From Allocoleopsis franciscana PCC 7113 (GTDB lineage Bacteria; Cyanobacteriota; Cyanobacteriia; Cyanobacteriales; Coleofasciculaceae), in the NCBI RefSeq assembly GCF_000317515.1, contig NC_019738.1:6226001-6290000 (forward strand): 64,000 bases of DNA, written 5' to 3'. The notes beneath the pieces are model-generated. The model ran no database searches and was not told where the DNA came from. It saw only the letters and a program-made list of their open reading frames with translations. This document shows, piece after piece, positions 26,694 through 37,200 of this stretch. The stretch's first letter is position 1; every line of letters begins with the position of its first letter. The position numbers and the translations under genes were made by a program.

Positions 26694-26909
26694 GGTGTTT
26701 TGGGCTGCAATAATGACGCTATCTTTAAACATAGTAACGTGCCAGTGAGCCTGCCTGTGGCAGTCTTTTGAGATACTTCTACGTTGTTGTGGCACTCACG
26801 AGGGGGCGTCATTGTGAAGTGTCCTTATTGACCATCCCTATTCCGTAGTACTAGCGTATTGGCAGAAAGTTGCTATTAGTACGTTTTGCTTGCTCAGGAG
26901 CCTTTTGTC

Positions 26910-28151
26910 ATGAAAGTTGGTTTGCACTCTGCTCTAAATGATGCCCATGTTGATGCCAATCAACCCAGTAGTCAGCGTCAGCTGTCGATTGCGATCGGTG
27001 CGATCGCATCTGGGCAAGTTCGCAATGTCCCGTTGAATTTGTGCCTGGTTCTCGATCACAGTGGTTCGATGAACGGACGCCCTCTGGAAACCGTGAAAAA
27101 GGCCGCGATTCAATTAATTGAGCGCTTGAATCCAGGCGATCGCATTTCGATCGTAGCCTTTGATCACAGAGCCAAAATCTTGGTCAAGAACCAGGTGATC
27201 GATGACATCGATGGTGTGATCAAACAGATCAAACGTCTGTCGGCCGATGGGGGTACAGCGATTGATGAAGGTCTCAAGCTGGGAATTGAAGAAGTCGCCA
27301 AAGGCAAGACAGAGACGGTGTCCCAGGTGTTTTTGCTCACCGATGGTGAGAATGAACATGGCGACAACAAACGCTGCCTCAAATTAGCGGAACTGGCAAC
27401 CAGCTACACCATTACGTTGAACACATTAGGCTTTGGATCGAATTGGAACCAAGATGTCTTGGAAAACATTGCGGATGCTGGAGGGGGCACCCTATCCTAC
27501 ATCGAACGCCCAGAACAAGCCGCTGATGAATTTGGCAGACTGTTTGAGCGTGCTCAATCGGTGCAACTCACCAATGCCTACCTTCTCTTCTCTTTAATGC
27601 CTAAGGTGCGGCTGGCAGAACTTAAGCCCATTGCTCAGGTCGCTCCAGAGACGATTGAATTGCCCGTGCAACGAGAGGGTGACAAGTTTGTGGTGCGCTT
27701 GGGAGATTTGATGACGGATGCGGAACGGGTGATTTTAGCGAACCTTTATCTGGGACAACTGCAACAGGGGCGTCAAGCGATCGCCAATCTGCAAGTTCGT
27801 TACGATGACCCCGCCGTGGGGGCAGAAGGTCTACTCTCGGAAGTGGTGTCGGTCGAGGCAGATGTTCAGGGTGTTTATCAACCCGCTCTCAATTCTGAGG
27901 TGCAGAAGTCTATCCTAGCTTTGGCGAAGTATCGGCAGACTCAAATTGCGGAGGCCAAATTGCAAGAGGGCGATCGTGCGGGTGCGGCAACAATGCTACA
28001 AACGGCGGCAAAAACAGCCCTACAATTGGGTGATCAAAGTGCCGCTACCGTGCTACAAACCAGCGCCACTCGCTTGCAAGCCGGGGAAGAACTTTCGGAA
28101 GCCGATCGCAAGAAAACCCGCATTGTTTCCAAAACCATTTTGCAGGAATAA
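26910..28151 (+). CDS. VWA domain protein
   Basis: Cytoplasmic 413-residue protein. The von Willebrand factor A domain is at about 42-215 with an intact metal-binding MIDAS site: DHSGS (49-53), Thr in SADGGTAI and Asp in LLTDGENEHGD. A beta-sandwich-like region follows (about 230-310), then a helical C-terminal region (ALAKYRQTQIAEAKLQEGDRAGAATMLQTAAKTALQLGD). The ATG at 26910 is chosen for CAGGAG 9 bp upstream. It diverges from clpR. Such proteins often act as metal-dependent adaptors; the partner is unknown. Confidence 0.88.
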   Translation: MKVGLHSALNDAHVDANQPSSQRQLSIAIGAIASGQVRNVPLNLCLVLDHSGSMNGRPLETVKKAAIQLIERLNPGDRISIVAFDHRAKILVKNQVIDDIDGVIKQIKRLSADGGTAIDEGLKLGIEEVAKGKTETVSQVFLLTDGENEHGDNKRCLKLAELATSYTITLNTLGFGSNWNQDVLENIADAGGGTLSYIERPEQAADEFGRLFERAQSVQLTNAYLLFSLMPKVRLAELKPIAQVAPETIELPVQREGDKFVVRLGDLMTDAERVILANLYLGQLQQGRQAIANLQVRYDDPAVGAEGLLSEVVSVEADVQGVYQPALNSEVQKSILALAKYRQTQIAEAKLQEGDRAGAATMLQTAAKTALQLGDQSAATVLQTSATRLQAGEELSEADRKKTRIVSKTILQE

Positions 28152-28187
28152 GGGAGCTGGGGAGCTGGGCCGGAGCTCTGTCTTTTT

Positions 28188-28208
28188 ATATAAACTCTCC
28201 TCACCCTT
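28188..28208 (+). repeat. Dispersed 21-bp repeat (copy 2)
   Basis: Same ATATAAACTCTCCTCACCCTT as at 24114-24134, just after the VWA gene. Confidence 0.6.
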
Positions 28209-28557
28209 TTTTAAATGGGTACATTTGGGATGCTCCCGTCCTCAACTGATTAGAACTTTGCATAAATAGCTCTTAGCCCTTAAATCTAAAGGGTTCTAAT
28301 TTCTTTTGTGATATTTTTATTTTCGCTCAATTTTGTTTTTTAAAATGAGCTAACTGGATTGATCCATTTTATATTTATCAGAGATTTTTAGCTGAATTAA
28401 TACTTTTTAATTTCAATAATTTTATCCAATTAGAGTTTATTAATTGTGTAAATTCATCTAAAATACTTGTCATTTCTTGATTCCGTAAACTAACTTAAGA
28501 TAGTTGTCGCTTTGGAAATAATTTATTAGTTTGAGCCATGCATCCTGTATGATACAT

Positions 28558-28869
28558 GATACCGAGTTGCGTTCAAACGTAGTATTTTCTCTCCCCCTTG
28601 TCTTCCTTGTCTCCCTATCTACTATCTTTGACTGCAACTTGGTATGAATTACCAGCCTACAATTATTCTTCGGCTAACAGCAATAGCCTCTGAAATTATC
28701 CGGAATAACAGATTGTCAACTGAAAGTTGAAGTTAGGTGTTGCCAGAATTAATACCCAGTTGCTATCAAAGTTAGCAGACTTTTTCCCCTGCTCCCTTGT
28801 CCTCGTATGAGTTCCGGTTCTGCTCGCCTGCTATTTCTGATCTATTTTGTTTGAACGCAACTTCGTATC
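28558..28869. mobile_element. MITE-like element with 21-bp terminal inverted repeats
   Basis: GATACCGAGTTGCGTTCAAAC at 28558-28578 is matched by its reverse complement at 28849-28869 with one mismatch. The 312-bp span encodes nothing and holds other dispersed repeat fragments (GACTGCAACTTGGTATGAA near 28631). Probably non-autonomous. Confidence 0.65.
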
Positions 28870-29137
28870 AGCGGCTAGGCACCTCAACTGGGTACGACGA
28901 AAACGCCAAACCTTTACGCCTAAATTTTAACAGCGAATCTGAATCAGGAATTTAAAGGCTGAACAGCCTATCAAGTTAGTCTCATCATTGATTTCATTTC
29001 AGCTTGAGTGAGCTTAGGAGCATCCACAAAATAACTTACTGAATAAAACTGATGCAGACCCAATAGAGTAAATCAAAGAATTTTTATTATTAACATTTTT
29101 ATTGATTATCAATTGTAAGTCCCTAGGAAATATTTAC

Positions 29138-30337
29138 ATGAAAACTCAAATAGGTTCAAATTTTCTAGAGAGATACAGATTTAAACAATCTAAAAAAGCT
29201 CAAGTTATTGAAACTTTTCAGAAAGTCCAGTTTAGTGGTCAACTAATATGGGTAGCTCCTAACAATGAAAAAAGATGGAATCTTTATTTCTGTCAAGGTC
29301 GCATTATGTATGCCACAGGTGGAACTCATCCAGTCAGACGCTGGGCAAGAAATATAGCCGCTTATTGTCCTCAAATTCAGGTTAATCTGACCGAACTGCA
29401 AAACGAGCTTTTGAAGCTTAATCTTGATAGTTTCATCAGTAGCTGGGAATACCAGCTATTTGGCTTGTGGATAACACAGAAAAAAATTACCGAAGACCAA
29501 GTTGAACAAGTCATTCAATCCGTCTTAGAAGAGGTGATTTTTGATTTGTCGCAAGAGGATGGCTTGACTCATCAAATCAATGAATATCCATGTACATCTC
29601 AGCCACTTGCCGTGATTGATGAGCAACAAGTGATTGCAGATGTTCAGCAGCTTTGGCAAGCGTTGTGGAATGCTCAAATTGTTGACTATTCTCTCAATCA
29701 GGCACCTATTATTAAGCAGCCCAAACTCTTAAAAGACTGCACATCAGAAAGGGTTTATCAGGCTCTAATTAAACTGCTCAATGGAGAAAATACTCTGCGC
29801 GATTTAGCAATCAAAATGAAGCGCAATGTCGTGCAAGTGATTCGTTTACTTCTCCCTTATCTTAAATCAGGAGTTGTAGAATTTATTAGCATCCCCGATT
29901 TACCTGATCCAGTGGGTCGAACAGTGCTGAATCTACCGTCTCAGCCGCTCAATCCCACTAAACCACTCATTGCCTGTGTAGATGATAGTGCTGCCGTTTG
30001 TCAAACTCTAGAAAAGCTTTTAACCGCCGCAGGTTATCGATTTATCAGCATTAATGATGGCCTGAGAGCGCTGACAAGTCTCTTATCCTCTAAGCCAGAT
30101 TTGATATTTTTAGATTTGATGATGCCCAATACCAATGGTTATGAAATTTGTAGCCAATTACGCAAGGCTCCGTCGTTTCGGAATACTCCCATTGTAATTT
30201 TGACGGGTAATGATGGCATTGTCGATCAAGTTCGAGCTAAACTTTTCGGTGCATCAGATTTTTTGAGTAAACCCGTCGATGCGGGGAAAGTCCTCAGCAC
30301 AATCTCTAAACATTTATCGCCGAATGAGTTAACTTAA
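29138..30337 (+). CDS. pixG: PatA/PixG-type response regulator
   Basis: Response regulator of 399 residues. The N-terminal PATAN-like (DUF4388-type) region begins with a strand/turn pattern VQFSGQLIWVAPNNEKRWNLYFCQGRIMYATGG and HPVRRWARN. The C-terminal receiver domain is at about 280-395: CVDDSAAVCQTL, phosphoacceptor Asp in LIFLDLMMP, and Lys in FLSKPVD. The ATG at 29138 is preferred over an upstream in-frame ATT-rich start. First gene of the pix-like cluster. PixG/PatA/PilG proteins control type IV pilus motility or cell pattern in cyanobacteria. Confidence 0.88.
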   Translation: MKTQIGSNFLERYRFKQSKKAQVIETFQKVQFSGQLIWVAPNNEKRWNLYFCQGRIMYATGGTHPVRRWARNIAAYCPQIQVNLTELQNELLKLNLDSFISSWEYQLFGLWITQKKITEDQVEQVIQSVLEEVIFDLSQEDGLTHQINEYPCTSQPLAVIDEQQVIADVQQLWQALWNAQIVDYSLNQAPIIKQPKLLKDCTSERVYQALIKLLNGENTLRDLAIKMKRNVVQVIRLLLPYLKSGVVEFISIPDLPDPVGRTVLNLPSQPLNPTKPLIACVDDSAAVCQTLEKLLTAAGYRFISINDGLRALTSLLSSKPDLIFLDLMMPNTNGYEICSQLRKAPSFRNTPIVILTGNDGIVDQVRAKLFGASDFLSKPVDAGKVLSTISKHLSPNELT

Positions 30338-30479
30338 AAAAGGGTGCAAGTTAAAGGTTAAAAAATTGTAGACGCTTTCATTAATTTATCCTAAGATAGC
30401 GACCCATTTTAACCTTGAATCTAACCAATATCGGTTGTTTGATCACTACATTCTGTTGTTTTGCACTCCCATTAACTCT

Positions 30480-30845
30480 ATGAACACTGCCCTAATCATT
30501 GAAGACTCCTTGAGTGAACAAGAAATCATATCAGGTTGTCTGCTGCAAGGAGGTCTTAATGTTTTAAAAGCCAACAATGCAGAAGAAGCGATCGCCAAAA
30601 TCAATCACCAAAAACCGGATGTGATTATCTTAGACGTAGTCCTACCCGATCGCAGTGGATTTGAATTGTGCCGTGAACTCAAAGCCAAAGCAGAAACCAA
30701 GCAAATTCCAATTGTGATCTGCTCAACCAAAGGAGGCAAGCTGAATCAACGGTGGGGCATGAAGCAGGGAGCAGACGCTTACTTAGTCAAACCGATCGAC
30801 CAAGTAGAACTCGTGGATACTGTTAAAAATCTGCTCAAAAGCTAA
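30480..30845 (+). CDS. pixH: CheY-like response regulator (PixH type)
   Basis: Stand-alone receiver domain of 121 residues. Acidic pocket ALIIEDSLSEQE, phosphoacceptor Asp in VIILDVVLPDRSGFELC, Thr/Ser in VICSTKGG, Lys in YLVKPIDQ. No output domain. The ATG at 30480 is used rather than an upstream in-frame start. Located 142 bp after pixG and 16 bp before pixI. Probably receives phosphate from the CheA-like PixL and acts on the pilus motors. Confidence 0.9.
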   Translation: MNTALIIEDSLSEQEIISGCLLQGGLNVLKANNAEEAIAKINHQKPDVIILDVVLPDRSGFELCRELKAKAETKQIPIVICSTKGGKLNQRWGMKQGADAYLVKPIDQVELVDTVKNLLKS

Positions 30846-30861
30846 GCCTTAACGAGAATCC

Positions 30862-31419
30862 ATGTCCAATTCTTCCTCAGTTCCTAACTCCTTATTATCA
30901 CTGCCGAATTCAGCGTCTTCCAGTGAAAGAGAACCGTTTTTGCGGTTTCATCTAGAGCCGGATACAACCGCACTCTTACCCTTACCTCAATTGGCTGAAG
31001 TATTTAACATTCACATCAGTCAAATTGTGCCCATTGCTCACATGCCATCATGGATTAGGGGAGTCTACAACTGGCGGGGCGAAATTTTATGGATAGCGGA
31101 TTTGGGGCACTTAGTTGGACTGACTCCCAGCTACCAACAGCGTCGCAGTACTTTAATGTATACAACTGTTGTACTGCACTCGCTCTCTAATCCTGCAACT
31201 TCTACCACAGTTAAGCCACAACTACTCGGTGTTATTGTTAATCGACTGGAAGATATTGAGTGGTGTGATTTAGAACAAATTTACTCCCCACCATCATCTA
31301 CCGTTCATCAAGATTTACTGCCCTTTTTGCGCGGCTACTGGGGGAAATCAGATGATGAAATGTTAGCCGTTTTCGATGGTGAAGCGATTATGGCGGCGAT
31401 GCCGAAGCACAATGTTTAA
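30862..31419 (+). CDS. pixI: CheW-like coupling protein (PixI type)
   Basis: CheW domain of 185 residues that links the receptor to the CheA-type kinase: LRFHLEPDTTALLPLPQLAEVFNI, IAHMPSWIRGVYNWRGEILWIADLGHLVGL, LGVIVNRLEDIEW. The N-terminal 30 residues are Ser-rich and disordered. It follows pixH by 16 bp, so the two are likely co-translated. Adaptor role inferred from family and position. Confidence 0.92.
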   Translation: MSNSSSVPNSLLSLPNSASSSEREPFLRFHLEPDTTALLPLPQLAEVFNIHISQIVPIAHMPSWIRGVYNWRGEILWIADLGHLVGLTPSYQQRRSTLMYTTVVLHSLSNPATSTTVKPQLLGVIVNRLEDIEWCDLEQIYSPPSSTVHQDLLPFLRGYWGKSDDEMLAVFDGEAIMAAMPKHNV

Positions 31420-31779
31420 ATAGGAACTCTCTTGAGCCTTGAACGATCCAAACTAAGGTTCAAGTTGGGTCACAACAGTAGACTTTCACTCAACTTTTGT
31501 GACCCATTTACCTAACCCTACAGGTAACGGTGTAAGCTTACCGTGCATCTCCTTGGCAAACATTTAGGTTGAGGGAAAAATCAGCAATCCCTCTTCCGTT
31601 TTCTCATCCCTCCCTCAGCCCGAAGCAACAATTAAAATACCTCGTCCCTGAGAAGATATCCCCGTTTTCTACCTTTTCTCGTATTCCCTTCAACGACATC
31701 AACACTCTCCTTTGCTTTCCTGGGGTTTGGACAAAATAACCAACCATCAGCTACTTAGCCCCCATACAGAATTGCTTCT
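31420..31779 (+). other. Spacer between pixI and pixJ with a long hairpin
   Basis: 360 bases. TGGGTCACAA (31466-31475) pairs perfectly with 31497-31506, and a second small hairpin ACGGT/ACCGT follows near 31527-31545. These may reduce read-through, so pixJ-pixL could have their own promoter here. No gene. Confidence 0.5.
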
Positions 31780-34128
31780 ATGACACAGATTCCCCCTCAA
31801 AATTCCTTTACTAAAACTTCCAATGAGTACCCTTTCGCTCCTAACAATTTACCCGTTGGGGATGAAACGCCTGTGATGGAAGAATCGGCCTCTTCCCCTA
31901 CTCTGCTGTCTTCCGAAAAACCTGAATCTTATTTACAGAATTTAGACCTTTCTGTGCAAGAGCAGCAAACTCCTTGGAAGCGCTTCTCCAATCAAGCTTT
32001 TATCAGTTTACGAACCAAGGCAACAGCACTGGCTCTCGCCATCGGCACAATTCCCGTGGCGCTAGTTGGAACAACTGCCTATTTGACCGCTAGTACAGGA
32101 ATTAAGGCGGAAATTATTCAAAATGAACAACATAATACTGCAAGCCTGCAACAAAAATTAAATCTCTTTGTCAAACAGCGCTATGAGGACATCGTCATAC
32201 TGTCTAAGTTCGATGCCTTCACCAATTCTCAGGTTCGGAATTCCCTCACCTCTGAGGGAAAAAATGCCATCCTCAAGGATTGGATAGACTCTGGCAAAAT
32301 CTACAACAGTATAGTTGTATATAACCCTCCTCAACGGGAAACCATTGCCTCAGCAGGCGATAAATTTGACCTAGAGCCGGTGTTGAAGGCGGACTATACT
32401 CAAGCTGTGTTGGAAACCGATCGCCCCATCATTGTCGATCCGCGACAAAGCCTAACTCAGGGTGTGGGTTTTAGTTTTTATACCGCTGCTCCTGTTAAAG
32501 ATAAATCCACGAACAAAACAGTCGCCCTTGTCCGTACCCGTGCCTCAATGGCTGCCGTGAAAGACTTCTTCTATCAGGGCGAAGCCAATCTGGGTCGAGA
32601 ATTTTATATCACGGATTCTCAAGGGAAAATTACGGCATCTAGTAACCCCAAGGCAGTCGAGAAAAACCTAGCAGACCTATTCCCCAAACTATCTTCCCGG
32701 CTCCAGAAAGGGGGTAAGCAAAAGCTCACCACGATCCTTTCTGAGAAAGGGCAGGAACAAATTTTCACCTACGTTCCCAACGAAGAACTGCGTCGAGCTT
32801 ATGGATTGAATTGGAGTCTGGTGGTTGCCCGCCCTACAGTGGTGGCGTTTGCTCCTCAAAGACAGCTTCTCATCACCCTGCTTTTGGGGACGGTTTTTTT
32901 CACGGCGCTAGTAGCTGTAATTGCGATTACAATCGCCAACCGAGCCACACGTCCAATTTTAGAAGCGACCGATGCTGTGGTCAAAATTGGTCAGGGAGAC
33001 CTGAATACTCGCTTGATCGTACAAGGTGATGATGAACTGGGCTTGTTAGTCAATAACATCAACGATATGGCGGGTCAGTTGGGCATACTCTTGCACGAAA
33101 AAGAACGAGTCGCCGATGAGCAACGCCAACTCACGGAACTCTTGCAAAGTCGGGTGTTGGAACTCTTAGAAGAAGTCGAACCCATTAATGATGGAGACCT
33201 CACCATTCGGGCAACTGTGACCGCCGATGACATTGGGACAATTGCAGACTCCTACAATTTCATGGTGTCCAACTTGCGTGAAATTGTCACAAAGGTGCAA
33301 TTTGCCGCTACTAACGTTGCTACAACCACCAGTAACAACGAACAGTCGATCCAAGCGCTCTCCCAAGAAGCAGTACGTCAAACCGAGGAAATTACAGTAG
33401 CCCTCAAGCAGGTGCAAGAGATGGCTCAATCGGCGCGACAGGTGGCACTCAGTGCGGAAAAAGCAGCAGAAGTGGTACGCAGAGCCAGTCAAACCGTGGA
33501 AGAAGGCGACGCGGCAATCAACCGCACGGTAGAAGGGATTGTGGCAATTCGAGAAACGGTTTCACAAACCCGACAAAAAGTCAAGTATCTTGGGGAGTCG
33601 TCGCAAAAGATTTCCACGGTTGTTAACCTGATTAGTGAATTTGCCTCTCAGACCAAGATGTTGGCGTTTAATGCCTCGATTGAAGCCACGCGTGCTGGGG
33701 AACAAGGGCGAGGGTTTGCGATCGTTGCAGATGAAGTGCGAACACTAGCGCAACAATCGGCAGAAGCTAGCCGAGAAATTGAGAAGTTAATTGCCGCCAT
33801 CCAGGGAGAAACCAATGAGGTAATCGCCGCCATGGAAGAGGGTACTGAGCAGGTGGTGATGGGAACCAAGTTGGTGGATGAAACACGGCATACGTTGAGT
33901 AAGATTACCGTTGCATCTGCTGAGGTGAGCCAATTGGTCGAAGAAATCGCTCAAGCGGCGATCGAGCAATCCGGTGTATCGGAAACGGTGACTCAAACCA
34001 TGACGAATGTGGCTCAAATTTCCGACAAAACCTCCCAAGAAGCCACTGTTGTATCCTCCTCCTTTGAAGAACTCCAACGGGTTGCCAAGGCTCTACAAGA
34101 AGATGTTGCCCAATTCAAAGTCAGTTAA
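31780..34128 (+). CDS. pixJ: Methyl-accepting chemotaxis protein (PixJ position)
   Basis: Transmembrane receptor of 782 residues. TM1 lies at about 84-107 (ALALAIGTIPVALVGTTAYLTA), followed by an extracellular Cache-like sensor (about 108-360), TM2 at about 365-388, HAMP (NRATRPILEATDAVVKIGQGDLNTRL), a second HAMP-like unit (GDLTIRATVTADDIGTIADSYN), and a cytoplasmic signalling domain with hairpin tip (EATRAGEQGRGFAIVADEVRTLA). No GAF or phytochrome domain is present, unlike Synechocystis PixJ, so light sensing through a bilin is unlikely. It probably senses a small molecule and sets the activity of the kinase encoded next. Confidence 0.92.
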   Translation: MTQIPPQNSFTKTSNEYPFAPNNLPVGDETPVMEESASSPTLLSSEKPESYLQNLDLSVQEQQTPWKRFSNQAFISLRTKATALALAIGTIPVALVGTTAYLTASTGIKAEIIQNEQHNTASLQQKLNLFVKQRYEDIVILSKFDAFTNSQVRNSLTSEGKNAILKDWIDSGKIYNSIVVYNPPQRETIASAGDKFDLEPVLKADYTQAVLETDRPIIVDPRQSLTQGVGFSFYTAAPVKDKSTNKTVALVRTRASMAAVKDFFYQGEANLGREFYITDSQGKITASSNPKAVEKNLADLFPKLSSRLQKGGKQKLTTILSEKGQEQIFTYVPNEELRRAYGLNWSLVVARPTVVAFAPQRQLLITLLLGTVFFTALVAVIAITIANRATRPILEATDAVVKIGQGDLNTRLIVQGDDELGLLVNNINDMAGQLGILLHEKERVADEQRQLTELLQSRVLELLEEVEPINDGDLTIRATVTADDIGTIADSYNFMVSNLREIVTKVQFAATNVATTTSNNEQSIQALSQEAVRQTEEITVALKQVQEMAQSARQVALSAEKAAEVVRRASQTVEEGDAAINRTVEGIVAIRETVSQTRQKVKYLGESSQKISTVVNLISEFASQTKMLAFNASIEATRAGEQGRGFAIVADEVRTLAQQSAEASREIEKLIAAIQGETNEVIAAMEEGTEQVVMGTKLVDETRHTLSKITVASAEVSQLVEEIAQAAIEQSGVSETVTQTMTNVAQISDKTSQEATVVSSSFEELQRVAKALQEDVAQFKVS

Positions 34129-34228
34129 TCTGTTCAGGTTATAGCCTTCAGCCTTCAAAATTCCAACTTTCAACCTTCCAACGTACCCCTACGGGGAACG
34201 CTCTCGCGTTCAACCTTCAACTCGTGAA

Positions 34229-37200
34229 ATGGCAGTCAACCCTGATATCCGCGACCACGCTTATAAGTTTTTCATAGAAGAAGTTCCTGAGTTTTTGCAG
34301 GTACTCGAAGCTGGGTTACTGACACTCAAGCAAGAGCGTAGCAATACCCACATCCATAGCTTAATGCGAACCGCTCACTCCATTAAAGGAGGAGCAGCGG
34401 GGGTAGGATTAGAGGCGATCGCCACCTTGGCTCACCGCTTGGAAAATCTGTTCAAGGCTCTCTACAGCGAAACTGTAGAGGTCGATACTGAACTAGAAAG
34501 CCAACTGCTCTCGGCTTACGACTGCCTGCGCTTCCCTCTTATGCAGCAGATGGCATCCGGTCAATTTGACGCCGCGCAAGCCTTAGCAACAGCCGAACCC
34601 ATCTTCACCCAGTTGGAACAGCGATTAGGGGACGCCTTTGCCCAAGTGGAACATTTCGACATCCCCACCTCGGCTCAATTAGGGGTCGATATGACGATAT
34701 CGATCTTTGAAGTGGATGTTGGACAGGGACTAGAGCAGCTTGCCAGGGTTATCCGTCACCCGCAAGATTACCAAGTGGCGGGAGAATTACGTCAACAAGC
34801 AGAGGTATTTGTCGAGCTAGCTGAAATTCTCAACAAGCCAGGATTAGGGGTAATTGCTGAAGCCGCTCTATCTGCACTCAACGTTCATCCGGAACAGGCA
34901 CTCAAAATTACACAACTGGCTCTGGCGGATTTTCAAGCCTACCGAGAAGCTGTGCTAACGGGGAATGCGACCCCCGACGGAAACCTCTCGTCGGCTTTGT
35001 TGGAACTGTCTCAGGCATCCGTCGAGTTTCCGGCTGAGCAGGAGCCACTCGTACCCAACTGGAGTGTTAATCAGCAGAACGAGTTCGGGGCTAATCACCC
35101 TTTTTTTGAGTTTGATGCACTCGACGATGCGATCGCGGAATTAGAGAATTTCGCGTTTGCTTCTGACGAGAGGGAGGGCAACCCATCCACAACCCATGCC
35201 ACCGATCCAAATCAACCCTTCTTCTCGCTCCTACTTGATTCAGAACGGACGCAGGGGGAGAGAGGAGGTAATGGCAGCGAAGTAGAAGAACTGGCAAGCT
35301 GGGAGGAACTGTTACTCGACGCGGCAGCGAGTGCCGAAATAGAGGCGTCTGCCCCAAACTCCCTGATTCGGCTGACCTCAACGCTCAAGGGACTTCAACA
35401 CCAACAGGGAGACAAAGCGACAGGGACAAATACCTCAGAAACTATTGATGTAACGGCTCAAGCGATTGAAACCCCCTCAATCGAGAACAGCCCCAACCAC
35501 ACATTCCAGTTATCACCAGAGACAACGCCACTCAAGCCAAGCTCAACCCCAATTCATCAGGAGAACATACCCGTCACGCCAACGGTTACGGTGCGGGTTG
35601 ATGCCGAACGCCTGGAACGGATGAATAATCTAGTCAGTGAGTCTGCTATCCGCCGTAGTGGTCTTTCCCTGGAGAATCGTCAACTTCAGAGTTCGGTGCA
35701 AGAACTGCTGAATCGAGCCGATGCGATCGAGCAAATCGTCGAACAGTTGCGGAAGGTATCCGACCAAACCCTTGTTCCTGAGCGAAACTATAACCCCCAA
35801 ACCGTTCCAGATTCAGTCAGTCAAATCAGAGAATTCGCCACAACTCAGGCTGATTTTGACGCATTGGAAATGGACAGTTACGGAACCTTGCACTCGTTAC
35901 TGCAACGGTTTCTAGAAGACATGGTTCAGTTGAAAGAATCCGTGGCGGATATTGGCTTATTTGCGAAGCAATCCGACCGAACCCTAGACCAACTGCGTAA
36001 AATGCTCACGAACCTCCAGGATGAGTTCGTTTGGGCGCGGATGTTACCTCTAGGTGAAGTTCTCAACCGTTTTCCGCGCATGTTGCGTGATTTATCCACC
36101 ACTTATCACAAACCCGTGACGCTGAAATTAAGCGGGACAGAGGTACTGGTTGACAAAGGTGTCTTGGAAAAAATATATGACCCTTTGTTACACTTGCTGC
36201 GGAATGCTTTTGACCACGGCATCGAACTCCCAGAAGTGAGGCGTCAGCAGGGGAAATCCGAGCAAGGTGTGATTGAAATCAAAGCCTACCACCAAGGAGG
36301 GCAAACCATTATTGAAATCAGGGATGATGGTCAAGGTCTAAACTTAGAAGCGATTGGTCGTCGCGCTTTGGAACGGGGATTAATTTCACCCGAACAACTG
36401 TTACATGTGTCGGAAAATCAGCTAAGGGATTTCATTTTTGTGCCGGGATTTTCTACCGCCAAGCAGGTGAGTGAACTGTCAGGGCGGGGAGTGGGGATGG
36501 ATGTGGTGCGATCGCAACTCGAAATCCTCAAGGGCACACTCACCGTGAACTCCACACCAGGAGTAGGCACCACCTTTACCATCGGCTTGCCGCTTACGCT
36601 GACAAGTGCCAAATTAATTGTGGGCTTGGTGGGTTCCAAAGCAATTGCACTGCCGTCTGACAGCATTGAAGAAATCGTCTTGCCCAAAGCCAACCAGATT
36701 CAACGCCACGGGACTCAGCGATTTTTGCCGTGGCGAGGACAAACCGCGCCCATTTATCGAGTCGCCGACCTCTTGGATTATGGCTATCCGGTGCCAGAAA
36801 CACCTCTGGGTCGGGCATTGGTTGTAGAATCGTCTTCAGCGGATTTAATCCCACCGTTGCTAGTTTTCCATCGGGGGCAACAGGTGTTTGCCCTGGAAGT
36901 TGATCATTTGGTAACCGAACAAAAACTGGTGATCAAACCCTTTGGTGGGGTGGTGGCTCCCCCTAGCTATACCTACGGCTGTACAATTTTAGGGGATGGC
37001 AGCTTGATTCCTGTGATTGATGGTGTGACCTTAGTGGAGCAATCACTCGGTCAAGAGTCTCAGACCACTGCGATCGCTACTCTATCAGAGTCAGAGCCAA
37101 GCATCGAATTCGACCCTGATCGCACCACCACAGATCATTCCCATGCATCGGTTAACCCAACCTTGACATCGCTCAATACGGCAACCACTCCTACGGTTTT

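Larger units (their letters stand above)
28152..29137. other. Long AT-rich intergenic region with nested repeats
   Basis: Nearly 1 kb without a gene. Contains the 21-bp repeat at 28188, an element with 21-bp terminal inverted repeats (28558-28869) and, inside it, a fragment (about 28790-28838) related to the middle of the 128-bp CTAG repeats. The end of the region is the 5' side of the pix cluster. Confidence 0.6.

Noticed and set aside
31780-34128. Bilin-binding GAF domain in the PixJ-position receptor
   Set aside because: The sensor lies between two membrane segments and has no GAF-like Cys-His motif.
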